Below, piece after piece: positions 1 through 10,751 of a DNA stretch of 64,000 nucleotides. The notes under the pieces are model-generated. The model was not told the origin of the DNA. It worked only from the letters and a program-made list of their open reading frames with translations, and ran no database searches. The stretch is taken from NCBI GenBank assembly GCA_009602735.1, contig WELA01003469.1, positions 18,166-82,165 on the forward strand, given 5' to 3'. The stretch's first letter is position 1. Each line of letters starts with the position of its first letter. The DNA comes from Mesotaenium endlicherianum (taxonomy: Eukaryota; Streptophyta; Zygnematophyceae; Zygnematales; Mesotaeniaceae). The translations under genes were made by a program, and so were the position numbers.

Positions 1-3
1 GTG

Positions 4-45
<42 letters not shown>

Positions 46-830
46 TTACATGGGTTGCGCTCGCGCTGCCAGTTCCCCCTGTTGCTTCTTCATGTGTGTG
101 CTTGCGCATGGGCGCGCTCTCTTGTTTGCGCGCGCGTTGCGAGTGCCCCCTGTTGCTTCTCCATGTGCGTGCCTGCGCATGGGCGCGCGCTCTCTCTTGA
201 GCGTGCATTGCCAGTACCCCTGTTGCTTCTTCATGTGCGTGCTTGCGCATAGGCGCGCGCTCTCTTTTCTTTCCTTTTCCGCCTCTCTTTTGCCCCTGCA
301 TTTGCGTGCTTTCGCTTGCGCGCACGTTCTTTTGCTCCCTCACTCTGGCCAATCTTTTTGTGTCTCCGCGCACAGCGATCGTGCGTCGCTTCTTGCTCCC
401 CCTGTCGCGCCTCCACGTGCGCGCCTGCGCATGCAGGCGCTCTCTCTCTCCCTCCCTCTAGCCTCTGTTCCTTTGTGTGCGTTGGCGCTGCCTGTCCCTC
501 CTCTTGTCCATTGCTCCGTGTTGTTCCTCCTTGTATGCGTGTGTGCTTGTTTGCGCGCTTTCTCTCTCCCTCCTTCCAACCTCTCTTTCTCTGTTTGCAC
601 GTGAACAGTAATGTGCGCGCCCGCGCGTGCGCGCTGTTCCTCCCCTTCCTCTGGCCTCTCTTTCTCCATCTGCGTGCGCGCTGCCAGTTTCCCCTCTTGT
701 CCATTGCTCCCTCTTGCACCTCCATGTGCGCGCCTGTCTTGACGCACGCGCTCAGTCTCCCTTCCTTTGCGTCTGCGCGCACAACCATGTGTTGGTGATC
801 AGCAGACGTCTGCGGGTGGCTGCTGGCTGC
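1..830. repeat. Pyrimidine-rich minisatellite / low-complexity tract
   Basis: The block opens with a (TC)n run at about 7-41. Three clear tandem units of about 70 bp follow, with anchors starting near 76, 146 and 216 (each reading CCCCTGTTGCTTCT then a GCGCGC-rich tail). More degenerate units continue to about 830. The top strand is strongly C+T biased with islands of alternating purine-pyrimidine (GCGCGCGC, TGTGTGCG). Several overlapping open frames on both strands span it, but their products are Cys/Leu/Arg/Ser-rich mirror images of the repeat and are not believable proteins. Confidence 0.8.
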
Positions 831-1253
831 TGTCCTGGAGGCGTGCGCGCATGTGCGTGTGTGCTGTTGGGCAATGGGCTACGGGTTTCCTTTTATTGTC
901 ATGTAGCAAGCTTCATGTGGCTGCCGTGAGTCACTTTGTCATGCTGGTGATATTTATCTGAGATTAGAGTATGTGGTTAGATTGTCTCAAGAAGCCAGTT
1001 CAACAACAAGCACTCGGTGCTGCCACTACTCTGTCAGATTTCCCCGGAGGTTCAGGTCATATTTGTTGCCCCGCTCCTCTTAGTGTAGTATTTAGTATGC
1101 ATATTGTTGAGGTACAATATAGTGAAGGCAACAAGAACCATGGACGCAACTCTTCAACATGCACTTTTATGAATTTTGGAATCATGCACAAGTTACGACT
1201 TGTTGTATTTGGCATTTAAACCACGTGCATGCGTAGTTGCATGTATCTTGTCT
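831..1253. other. No gene recognised
   Basis: Mixed-composition sequence with short open frames only (82 aa or less). I see no family resemblance, RNA gene or repeat shared with the rest of the window. Confidence 0.5.
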
Positions 1254-1500
1254 GTCATGGTTTATTGACTCGAGGTCGACGCTCAAAACTGAGCTACACA
1301 TGTGTCAACCGTCAACATAGGAGAAACTACTTTTATTTGACTTCACGCATCCACATGTTGGATCTTTTTCAAATTCAAGTCATCAAAGTGGAGCGCGTCG
1401 AGTCACCTTTTTATTGGCACCCCTTTCGCGTCATTTGGTTGTATTGAGGGAGATATGAGCAATCTAGTTATGCCACCTACCGGCCCTTAGCGCCACCCAC
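1254..1500 (+). repeat. Dispersed repeat R1, copy 1
   Basis: This segment aligns by eye with 12837-13100. Shared blocks in the same order are GTCATGRTTTATTG, TCGAGGTYGACG, TTACGCATCCA/TCACGCATCCA followed by ATGTTG, and TTTCGCGTCATTTGGTT. The two copies are clearly diverged. No coding potential is visible. It could be part of an LTR or leader of the methyltransferase-bearing retroelement, since copy 2 lies upstream of that fragment, but this is inference. Confidence 0.65.
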
Positions 1501-1662
1501 ACCAGCGCTGCTGCCGCCACTGCCGCTGCTACCATCGTCGATGCAGCCCGCACAGTCGCAGCTGTCGCTCGAGCCGCATCTCGCATCCGCGCGCTGCACT
1601 CGGGCCCGAGGCTGAGAACTCTAAAGACTCGAACGATCGCTCCGACGTGCGATTGCGCCAGG
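1501..1662. other. GC-rich spacer, no gene recognised
   Basis: Short GC-rich stretch rich in GCTGCC/GCCGCT triplets. One frame is Ala-rich, reminiscent in composition only of the Ala-rich frames at 13.8-16 kb. Not enough for a call. Confidence 0.35.
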
Positions 1663-2040
1663 ATGAAATGAATTGAGTCACTTATAAGCGATAACAATCA
1701 ATAGAAGATTCTTATATCATGAAGTAATCTTTATGCATGGTAGTTTTTGCTTAACTTAATAAAAAGCAAAAGACCACACAACTAGTAGTAGGCAATACTC
1801 ACAAGTCAAATGCCAGTTATGTGCATCAATCATGCAATCAGCAAACTCTTACATAAGCAAGGCTAGTAAGTTGTTCGTGTAACGGCTTGCAGCCTTGGAT
1901 TCAGATGTTTTCTCAGTAATTTGTCCGGAGAGAGTAGGCCTCATTTCCCAATGTCGAACTCGAGAGCATGACCCAACCTATGTACATGGATCGAGCTTAC
2001 TATTCAACGGCAAGTGTGGTGGCACCTCCTACTCGGGATA
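1663..2040 (-). mobile_element. LTR A fragment (Ty3/Gypsy chromovirus), reverse
   Basis: Begins with TGAAATGAATTGAG, the reverse complement of the LTR A 3' terminus, and continues through recognisable LTR blocks (CTCGAGAGCATG, ATGTACATGGA, CTATTCAACGGC). It is an old, diverged fossil interrupted by repeat B. Confidence 0.8.
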
Positions 2041-2866
2041 CCAAAACCATTATAACTAATATATAAAACAACCCAAGTCAAATAAGGACGACGTAGTACG
2101 CCGAGACGACCCCCAACACCCCAAGTGCACGCCCCTACTCTCCCTAAAACCCTAGCAACCCCGTGGGCATACCCAGCGGGGGCTGCCTATCGTACGTGAT
2201 GACTAGGCCACAAGCAACTACAGCTCCCACTTGGTACCAGCGCCAACCCAACGAGCGAGGGAACTCGTGGGTCGACCTCCACACGTGTGGGCGGCAGGAC
2301 CACGTGTGAAAGTAGAAGGAAATGCGTGGAATCCCGGCGGAACCTCACAACTGCTCAACAGCAAAACCTAAAGAGCGGATCATAGGTCCAAGTGTTTGCT
2401 GAAGTCGTTTGTGGACTAGGTCATCCTCACCTACCACCCTAACCCGACTAACCACTAGCCTGTCAACGCCCACCACCCCAGATCAACTGGACCAGACATG
2501 CAGGAGACTCGACGGCATAAAGCATGACATACCGCGCACCACCACCTTTGAGCGAAAGGCGATGGAGATGCAACTGGGATGCAAGGAGGAGGAGGAGTCA
2601 AAGCCATCCCACGGACCACGGCATTGAAACCCCTCAGACGCCCACAGGCCCATGGTCCAGGCCCAGGCCGGTGGGAGGGCCTGGATTGACTAACTACAAG
2701 AGAGTGCAGAGCCGAGCCGGGCATGAAGCAGTCCAGACCCAGTCACCGATATCGTGACAAAGCTGGCCCAGTCGCTCACAACGTGATGTCAGCCCGCCTT
2801 TGCCAGCTCATGCTGCCCACGCACTCTACCAGTCCCCACCTGCGCAGCAGCCTGCAACCTCTTCAA
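2041..2866 (-). repeat. Dispersed repeat B, copy 1 (reverse)
   Basis: The reverse complement of this segment aligns with 4780-5275. Shared blocks are GGGTTAGGGTGGTAGGTGAG, TGCTGTTGAGCAG, TGTGGAGGTCGACC, TCACGTACG and GGGTATGCCC/GAGTATGCCC. It lies inside an LTR A remnant, so it arrived later or was exchanged in. Open frames here (up to 89 aa) show no known domain. The class of element is undetermined. Confidence 0.65.
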
Positions 2867-2990
2867 TCACCATCCGCCTAAGGCGTCATCTGGCCATTCA
2901 TCTATCACATTAGATGCATAACTAGGCAGTTTGCTGGTACTGCATAAGGTGGTCAGCTGGCTGTCAAAGAATGTATCAGTAAGCTGACCC
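2867..2990 (-). mobile_element. LTR A fragment, U3 part, reverse
   Basis: Carries the LTR A blocks GTCATCTGGCCATTCATCTA, CTAGGCAGTTTGCTG and CAGCTGGCTGTCAAAGAATG in reverse orientation. It is the other side of the LTR interrupted by repeat B. Confidence 0.75.
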
Positions 2991-4236
2991 AAAGTGTGAT
3001 TTCTTTAAGGACAGTATTGAATTCTTGGGCCACGTTGTCGGTAAGGAAAGCATCAGTGTGGATCCTAAGAAAGTCCAAACCATAAGGGACTGGCCAGTAT
3101 CTCAATCTGTCTCAGAAGTTAGCTCCTTCCTACAGGAGATTTTTTGAGAATGATTCCACAAAGGCCAGTAAATTGACTGACCTCCCTAAAAAGGACATAG
3201 GGTATGTATGGGGGAAAGAGCAGCAACCTCCCTTCCAGACCCTTAAAGATGCTTTGTGCTCTGCCCCTATTCTCGCTGTATATGATCCCAGCAAACCTGT
3301 GCATGTGGTCACTGACGCTTCTTACTTTGCTATGGGTGCGATTTTGTTGCAGCCTGCTGACCACACTACAAAGGATGGTGAGATAAAGCAAGAGTGGCAT
3401 CTTGTGCTGTATAACTCTATGAAATTTAATCCAGGTGAGTTTAATTTTTTTGTGCATGACAAGGAGTTGTTGGCTATTATGCATGTTCTCAAACAGTAGA
3501 GGGCCTACTTGCATGGGAAAGCTTCCAAGGTGATTACGGTTCACCTTGCTCTGACTCATTTTCAGAAGAAGTCCAAGCTGTTCAGGAGGGAGAATTGCTG
3601 GAGCCAAATGCTGGAGCAGTTCCAAGATCAAATTGGTTACAAACTAGGGAGGTTGAATCTTGATGATGCTCTCTCTAGAAGACCTGACTTGCAAGAAAGG
3701 AACTTTGATCAACATTCTGTAGACAAAGCCCTTCGTGCTCTCACTTCACTTAATGAAAAAGTCCTTCCTTGAACAACTTAGAAAAGCCTACTTTTCTGAC
3801 CCAACATTTGAGCCCATCCCCACTGATGGTGCGAGTCTTGCAACTGCACTCAAGTTTTGGCTGAAAGGAGGGATTTGGGTAAAAGAAACCACTTCAAGAA
3901 GGCTGAAGCTGGTTATTTCAAATAACGTGGAATTTGTTACTGAGTGAGGCTCATGATAGTCTACTGGGTGGGCATTTAGGGCAGGCCAAAACTGTTGGCA
4001 AATTGGCAAACACTACCACTGGGAAGGTTTGCCTCGAGAGGCCTTAAAATATGTTATGTCCCGTGATCAGTGTCAGAAGAATAAGTCCAGACACACACCA
4101 CCCAAGGGTTGGTTAGAACCATTACCTAATCCAACTGGGAGATTAGAAACCATATCAATGGATTGAGTGGTTACACTACCAATAACCGCCAATAGGCATG
4201 ATTCTATTCTGGTAGTAGTGGATAAGCTGGCAAAGT
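2991..4236 (+). mobile_element. Chromovirus pol fragment (RT end, RNase H, integrase start)
   Basis: Translated pieces closely match the pol of the whole-looking element at 50-59 kb: the end of reverse transcriptase ([17 protein letters not shown]), RNase H ([16 protein letters not shown]), the linker with [13 protein letters not shown], and the integrase zinc-binding region ([23 protein letters not shown]). It is a broken fossil with several interruptions. No gag or chromodomain is visible in this copy. Confidence 0.85.
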
Positions 4237-4755
4237 AGATAAGCTGACTGCCGTACTCGGTATCAGTGAATTGCCTAGTAATGCATCCAAGTGTGATAAA
4301 CTAGATGAGTGGCCAGATGACACCCTTGGGGTGGATGGCGATTCGGGATGATGCGAGATGGCTCTGGATTTGGTTAGCCAAGGTCCTATCGACATGGTTA
4401 ACTCTCGGGTAGGCGGTGCTATCGCAGTTGCCATTGAACAGTAAACTCATTCCATGTACATAGGTTAGGTCATGCTCTCGAGTTCGGCGTTAGGAAATGA
4501 GGCCAACTCTATCCGGACTGTTTACCAAAGGAACATCTGAATCTAAGGTTGCAAGTCGTTACACGAACAGCTTACTAGCCTTGCTTATGTTGAGTTTACT
4601 GATTGCATGATTGATGCTCGTTACGTGCATTTGACTTATGAGTATTGCTCAGTGCTCACGCTAGTTTTGTGGTCTTTCGCTGAAAAATAAATTAACCAGA
4701 AAACATCATAAAGATTACTTGCTGATGTATACATCCTTTTATTAAAAACAGTCGA
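4237..4755 (+). mobile_element. LTR A fragment, forward
   Basis: Contains the LTR A core in forward orientation: CCGTACTCGGTATCAG, AATGGCC-like and TTGAACAGTAAACTCATTCC blocks, CTCGAGTTCGGCGTT and AAAGATTACTTGCTGAT. It directly follows the pol fragment rather than a complete 3' region. Diverged fossil. Confidence 0.8.
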
Positions 4756-4779
4756 TTTAAGTACCGAGCTAGGTACTAA

Positions 4780-5275
4780 AATAGGGTGTCATGCCCGTCC
4801 TTGTCGAGTCCCTTCGGTGTCTGGTGGGAGCACATACGGGTGGAGGGCCAATGACGAGACTAGTGGTTTGTTGGGTTAGGGTGGTAGGTGAGGATGGTAG
4901 TGTGGGCAGTAGTGGTGAACACTGGGACCCATGATCTGCTCACGAGGATCTGCTGTTGAGCAGCTGTGAGGCTCCTTCCAGATCACGCGCATAGGTCTTC
5001 CCTCCATGTGTGGCGTTGCCGCCCCCACATGTGGAGGTCGACCCTCAGGTTTGCTCGCCTGAAGGCTTGGTGCGGGTACTCAGTGGGATCCCCTACCGTC
5101 CATAGCTAGGTTGTCACGTACGGTAGACAATCCCGACGAGTATGCCCCCGAGATTGCTAGGGGATAGAGAGGGTAAGGGATGAGTGGGGGTGTCAAGTCA
5201 CTTGGGGATAGGTCGCACATGTTTGGTCGACCTTTGGTAGATTTTCTTGAAATTTCTATATAATTGGATTTGTGT
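4780..5275 (+). repeat. Dispersed repeat B, copy 2
   Basis: Forward counterpart of the reverse copy at 2041-2866, with the same ordered blocks, including GTTGAGCAGCTGTGAGGCTCC-like and ACATGTGGAGGTCGACC. It follows directly on an LTR A fragment, so both B copies neighbour LTR A. No coding frame is convincing. Confidence 0.65.
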
Positions 5276-6348
5276 GAGTAGCGACGCGATGACGCGTCAA
5301 TCGATGCAGTTAGACTTTTGTTTCGTTCGAGTAGTGTTTGGGCATAGGAGAGGGCATGCTACTTAGGCCGCGAGCTAACATCATAAAGGTGTTAGCTTTG
5401 TATGTTTGTTTACATGAGAGAGATGCTTTACTTGTTTGTCGCGGCCTAATGTTGTGTTACGTGATTGTGCTTCCTCGTCCTCCTCACTTTTAGTGTAGGA
5501 TGCTTGTGTAACCACACACAAACACACGTTAACTTGCGAATCCGTTGCTCTCACTCGCGGCCGTAACAATGCTTATTGACTCCTATTCCTCTCGTTCTTT
5601 GTCTCACTGATTACTAGGCATTTGGGTGTGCACTTCCTCGCTTTAGCTCGTCCATAGCTCATTTTTTGCTCTCGCCAGTAGTTGCCCGTTTGCCCAGGAG
5701 TGCCCAGCTCAGTTTCCTGTTATTCTTTTCGCTTTTGTGGCTAACACGCTGCGGGCTTTTTCCCCTAAAAGGGGGGGTTTTTACCCAAAGCACATAGGTC
5801 AGTCGCTTGAGTTCCCAATCCAGGGAGTAGTCCCTCCCCAGTAATTGTCACCCGCGATTAGGGGCCTTTCTTCCCTCGGTAATATCGATGCCTAGCGTCT
5901 GCCGACAGTGCCAATTGCGACAAGAGTAGCACCTGTAAAGTCTCGCCGACCTCGTTCATCACACTAATATCATGCGATGATAGTCTGCCTTAGGTGTCCT
6001 CGGCCTTGAATTTATCGTTTGAAAGTGATCGTCGATTGTCAATACCTTATTGTTAGACATTCAATACCTTATTGTTAATCATTGTAAACAACACGTTATC
6101 TATCAGTTAAAAATATACCTTAAGGAGCACGTCAAGTGGTGGTGACCATGTGTGAATAACCATGATAGGTTGACTATCATAATTTGGTTCCCAGGGTGAC
6201 ATCTAGAGAGGATAGTCCTTGTCAACCGGACAAATGACAAACCAGACATAAGGACACATTAGGAAGGATATGTGTCGATAAGGAGTGGTAGGGCATCAAT
6301 TGATCTGAAGAAAACACACAACCGAATATGAATCAACTTGTTACTTCT
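5276..6348. other. Gene-free stretch with a nested inverted repeat
   Basis: No convincing CDS. A perfect 10-bp inverted repeat TTAGGCCGCG (5363-5372) pairs with 5440-5449. It encloses a second hairpin, GCTAACA (5374-5380) with TGTTAGC (5390-5396). A 17-bp direct repeat TCAATACCTTATTGTTA occurs at 6039-6055 and 6061-6077. Function unknown; it may be the remainder of the repeat B element. Confidence 0.45.
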
Positions 6349-6906
6349 TGTAATGAACCTGCCTTATAAAGTTCATTGCTCAGTCTGCTGAACTTTAATT
6401 CATATCAATTTTGCTAAACTTTTAGTAATATTCAGTATAATGACTCAGCCGAGAGCAGCAAGCTGAAGCCCACTATAGGTCAGCTTGCTGACACATTCTT
6501 TGACATTCAGCTGGCTGCCGCACTCGGTATCCGTGAACTGCCTAGTAATGCACCTAAGTGTGATATGTCGGATGAGTGGCCAGATGAGACCCTTAGGTGG
6601 ATGGCAATTTGGAATGATGGGAGGAAGATGGCTGTGAATTTGGTTAGCCGAGGTCCTATCGACGTAGTTAACTCTCGGGTAGGCGGTGCCATCACACTTG
6701 CCGTTGAACAGTAAACTCATTCCATGTACATAAGCTAGGTTACGTCTCAAGTTTGGCGTTGGAAAACAAGGCCAACTCGATGTACTGCTTATTGAGGGAA
6801 TATCTGAATCCAAGGCTAGAAGCCATTACACAAATTACTTCTTACCTTGCTTTATGGATGAGCTTACTGATGGCATGATTGATGTTAGTTTATTTGCAAT
6901 TGACTT
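6349..6906 (+). mobile_element. LTR A fragment, forward
   Basis: Starts with TGTAATGAA, the LTR A 5' terminus. It carries the CAGTCTGCTGAACTTTA repeat unit, ATGACTCAGCCGAGAGCAGC, GTCAGCTTGCTGAC and the TGAACAGTAAACTCATTCC core. It ends where the satellite array begins. Old solo or partial LTR. Confidence 0.8.
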
Positions 6907-8460
6907 GTAGCTATTGAGGGTTGTATTATGAATGGATGTGGGATTTAGGGACTTGGAACACTCTATAATTCCTATACAAAAACATGCAATGATTGAACAT
7001 AGTCACAAGGTTTAGACTAGACCAGTGAAAAAATTGATAAGTTGCTAGCCACATGGGTACTTAGGGGCAACTCGACGAGATCGAGCGCAACTTGCCATGT
7101 TATAGTCATGGAGGGTTGAATTTTGAATAGATGTGGGAACTGGGGACTTGGAACACTCTCTCATCCCCATAAAAAGACATGCAATGACTGAACATAGTCA
7201 CAAGGTTTGGACTAGGCTAGTGAAAATGTTAATAAGTTGCTAGCTGAATGGGTACTGAGGGGCAACTCGACCAGATCAAGTGTAACTTGCTCCGAGGTAG
7301 CTATGGAGAGTTGAATTATGAATGGATTTTAAAATTAGGGGCTTGGCATACTCACTAATCTTCATACAAACACACTTAATCACTCACCACAGTGACGAGG
7401 CTTTAACAAGGTCAGTGAAGTTATTCGAGCAGGTAATTAGGAGCAAATGGAGGAGATCGAGCGCAACTGGCGCTCTTGCAATTATGAAGGATTGTAATAC
7501 TAATGGTTGTGGAATCTAGAGGCTTGCCATACTCCCTAATACCCGTAAAGAGACATGCAATCAATCACCACAATGACAAAGCTTTGACACGACCAGTGAA
7601 AATGCAAAAGTATATTTTCCTAGCGGGTAATTAAGGGCAAATTAAGAAAATCGAGCGCAATTGGCGCTCTTGCAACTATGGAGGGTTGTAACATTAATGC
7701 AAGTGGAAGGTGGAGGCTTGGCATACTCCCTAATACTGTGAAAAAACATGCAAATACTCACCACAGTGACAAGGCTTTGACAAGGACAATAAAAATGCAA
7801 AAACAAATTATTCGAGCGGGGAGTTAAGGCAAGTTGTGGATATCGAGCGCAATTGGCGCTCTTACAACTATGGAGGGTATACTAGATGTGGGAATTAGAG
7901 GCTTGTCATACTCCCTACTAACCATTTAAAATCATGCAATGACTCAACATAGAGCCAAGGCTTTGATAAGAATTGTGAAAATGCAGAAATATTATTTGAG
8001 TGGGGAGTTAGGGGCAAATTGAGGACGATGAGCGCAATTGGCGCTCTTGCAACTATGGAGGACAGTAATATTGTTGAATGTGGGAGCTAGAGGCTTGAAG
8101 TACTCCCCAATACTTGTACAAAGACATGCAAACTCTCACCACAATGACTAGGCGTTGACATTGCAAATGCAGAAACAGATGATCCAATCAGGGAGTTAGG
8201 GGCAAATTGAGGAGATCAAGCGCAGCTGGCGCTCTTGCAACTGTAACATTAATGGATGTGGGACTTAGAGGCTTTTCATACTCCCTAATAATCATAACAA
8301 GACATGCAATGACACACCATAGTGCCAAGGCTTTGACAAGGATAATGGAAATGCAGCGGAGAGTTAGTGGCAAATTGAGGTGTTCGAGCGCAACTACCGC
8401 TCTTGTAGCTATGAAGAGTTGTAACATTAAAGAATGTTAGAGTGAAGCTTGCATACTCCT
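6907..8460. repeat. Satellite array, about 8 monomers of ~168-195 bp
   Basis: A diverged tandem array. The anchor motif GAGCGCAAYTGGCGCTC, or its decayed form, recurs near 7082, 7277, 7459, 7653, 7843, 8029, 8217 and 8385, giving spacings of roughly 168-195 bp. Each monomer also carries ATGGAGGGTTGTAA, GAGGCTTGGCATACTCCCTAA-like, ACATGCAATGA and AAGGCTTTGACAAGG blocks. The anchor is a 6-bp perfect hairpin with a 5-nt loop (for example 7653-7669). Monomer length falls in the usual range for nucleosome-scale plant satellites. No protein is encoded. Confidence 0.85.
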
Positions 8461-9116
8461 TAGTTGTAATTAAAATACATTGCGACATCGATATGAACAA
8501 AGTAAGTCAAAGACAGGGAGACAAGTGCTACAATTTTTTTACGTTGCGATTTAAATCAACTCTATTAACTTCATTGCAATTATTTGTCGCACTCTGCGCC
8601 CGGCTTGCAATTCTTGCAAATCTTTTAAGAAAGTAAAAAAACCGCAGCCAGTTAGCACCCCATGCTTTGCGACACTACACTACAACCTGTTCCCAATAAC
8701 TAATGAAACCTTTTCTTTTTGTTCATCACCTAGTCCAAATGCGTGTGTAGAACCTTGTGCACAATCTATTCGATAATAAATAATGTGACATGGTTCCAGT
8801 GGCTAGTAGTCAAGTGAATCAAGAAGCTGCATCCATTTGAATGGAACTAGGACCCACCCGTGCTAATGGTTGCATGTTGGCTGCTGACACGCTCATTGTC
8901 AGTGGACGGTGCACGAGTGGATGGGATGGACACAAATTGACACATTCGCAAACTACCTCACAGATCGCGAGCCATCTCACGATTAGTAGTGGTAGGGAAG
9001 ACCTATTTGTCATCATCTGTAGTAAGTCAATGTGCCTAATGTTGCAGCAAAATACTCCATTTGGTCGCTCGCTGTATGTCGTCGGAGTACTAACGACCCG
9101 TAATTTCAAAAAAATT
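8461..9116. other. No gene recognised
   Basis: Non-repetitive sequence with only short, overlapping open frames on both strands (97 aa or less) and no family resemblance. Confidence 0.5.
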
Positions 9117-9640
9117 GCCGGCTACCGCCGGTAGTCGTCCAAGTTTCGGACAAGGTACTATTGGGGTCTCTTGCCCCAAGGTATCGCCTCCTGTTCCCCC
9201 TCTGTCGCCTTCACTTCGATGCCCGTTCGCCCTCGAGCCCTATATACATACAGTCTCGACTCTCGAGGGACTGGACTGGACTGACGCCACACTGGCAGTT
9301 GCAGCTTGTTACAGGCCCGTCACCAGCGGACAAGTGAAAGAGAGCAGTTCCGTCAACCTTCGGACGTTTGGGTCGTATAAGAGCCGGTTTAGAGTGGGCA
9401 CTGGCGACGAAGTTCTATTCCGCTTATTGCGCTATTCCGGTTAGGGCGCTAACGAAATTTCAACTTTTGGTTTACAATGAGCAACGTCCCTACTATTCCA
9501 TCGACCGTCAAATTCCTCTACTACATGAGTCGCGATTAGCATCTCCTTTCTTTAGCGGGGGGATAGGTCACACCCAGACAAGTGTTTCAATTGTGGCAAC
9601 AACTTACGCGACAAAGTACAGTAGAAGGGCTTGACGAGTC
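9117..9640 (+). other. Unrecognised segment, possible leader/LTR of the next element
   Basis: Contains a TATA-like CCTATATACATAC at about 9239-9251 and GC-rich short frames. It sits just upstream of the second-lineage pol fragment in the same orientation, so it may be remnant 5' sequence of that element. I found no matching partner repeat downstream, so the call stays open. Confidence 0.3.
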
Positions 9641-10751
9641 GATTTTGACGTGTACGGTTACGTGTTTGGACTCACCAACGCGCCAACAACTTTTATGATT
9701 ATGATGAACACCATATTTCAGCCCATGTTGGACAAGTGTGTGGTGGTATTTATTGTCGACATTCTGATCTACAGCAAGACCCTTGAAGAGCACGCAAGAC
9801 ACTTGAAAAAAGTCCTCGAAGTCTTAAGCAAAACAACTATTTGCAAAGGAGTCAAAGTGCGAGTTTGCTAAACAAGAAGTGGACTTCCTAGGTCTCCATG
9901 CGATCGCTGATGGCATCAAGATGAATCCCAAGAAGACTACGGTGGTGGAGGAATGGCCAACCTCCACGATCAAGAAAGAACTCTAATCATTTTTGGGATT
10001 TGCCAATTGGTACAGGAGATTCATCCAAAGCTTCTCCCACATAGCAGCCTCCCTCATGGACTTACTCAAGAAGGACAAGCCATATGTTTGGACCAAGAAA
10101 GAGGAGGAAGCATACCAACAACTGAAGCAAAGATTGACGACATCCCCAATGCTCACACTCCCAAGTCCAAATCCAGATTGGCCCCTTCCACGTCATCACC
10201 GATGCATCTTTCTATGCAATAGGAACAATTTTGCTTCAAGACCAAGGCAAGGGACTGCAACCCATTGCCTACGAGTCAAGGAAGCTACATCAAGCCGAGC
10301 AAATTTATACAATCACTGAGCGAGAGGCGTTGGCGATTATACATGCCTTGAATATTTGGCTCTGCAACGTTGAAGGACGCAAGGTGCTGATCACTATGGA
10401 CCACGAGGCGTTGAAGCACCTCCAGACGCAGCCTTATCTCTCAAGAAGACAAGCAAGATGGAGCGGCTACCTGCAACAATACAACATCGAGATTCAGTAC
10501 CAGTCCGGCAAGACAAATCCAGCCGACCCCCTTTCAAGGTTACAAGTAAACTCGATTACGACAACCTTGCATATGGATTTGGAGGCAAGATTTTCAGCCG
10601 CTTATGGAGAAGACCCCTGTTACAAGAATGAAGAAGCAGCCTTGGACCCATACAAGGAGCAAGAGGGCAATTATTGGGTGAGGCAAGACACGGACCAGAG
10701 ATGTGTTCCTAATGACTTGGACCTCCGGCTCTTCCTTCTCCGTGAAGCACG
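9641..10751 (+). mobile_element. Ty3/Gypsy pol fragment of a second lineage
   Basis: The translated pieces show an RT palm/thumb ([15 protein letters not shown], then a [13 protein letters not shown] box in place of FxDDILIYS), the connection with FANWYRRFIQSFS, RNase H (PIAYESRKLHQAEQIYTITE) and the post-RNase H signature YLQQYNIEIQYQSGKTNPAD. The sequence clearly differs from the LTR A chromovirus, so a second Ty3/Gypsy lineage is present. Fossil with several breaks; gag, integrase core and LTRs are not identified. Confidence 0.85.

Noticed and set aside
1-798. Several overlapping open frames of 60-185 codons on both strands
   Set aside because: They follow from the stop-poor C+T/GC repeat. 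Products are compositional (Cys, Leu, Ser or Arg, Ala) with no domain, and mirror each other across strands.
6907-8460. CRISPR-like array
   Set aside because: Units are about 188 bp and diverged throughout, with no short identical repeats separated by unique spacers, and the genome is eukaryotic.
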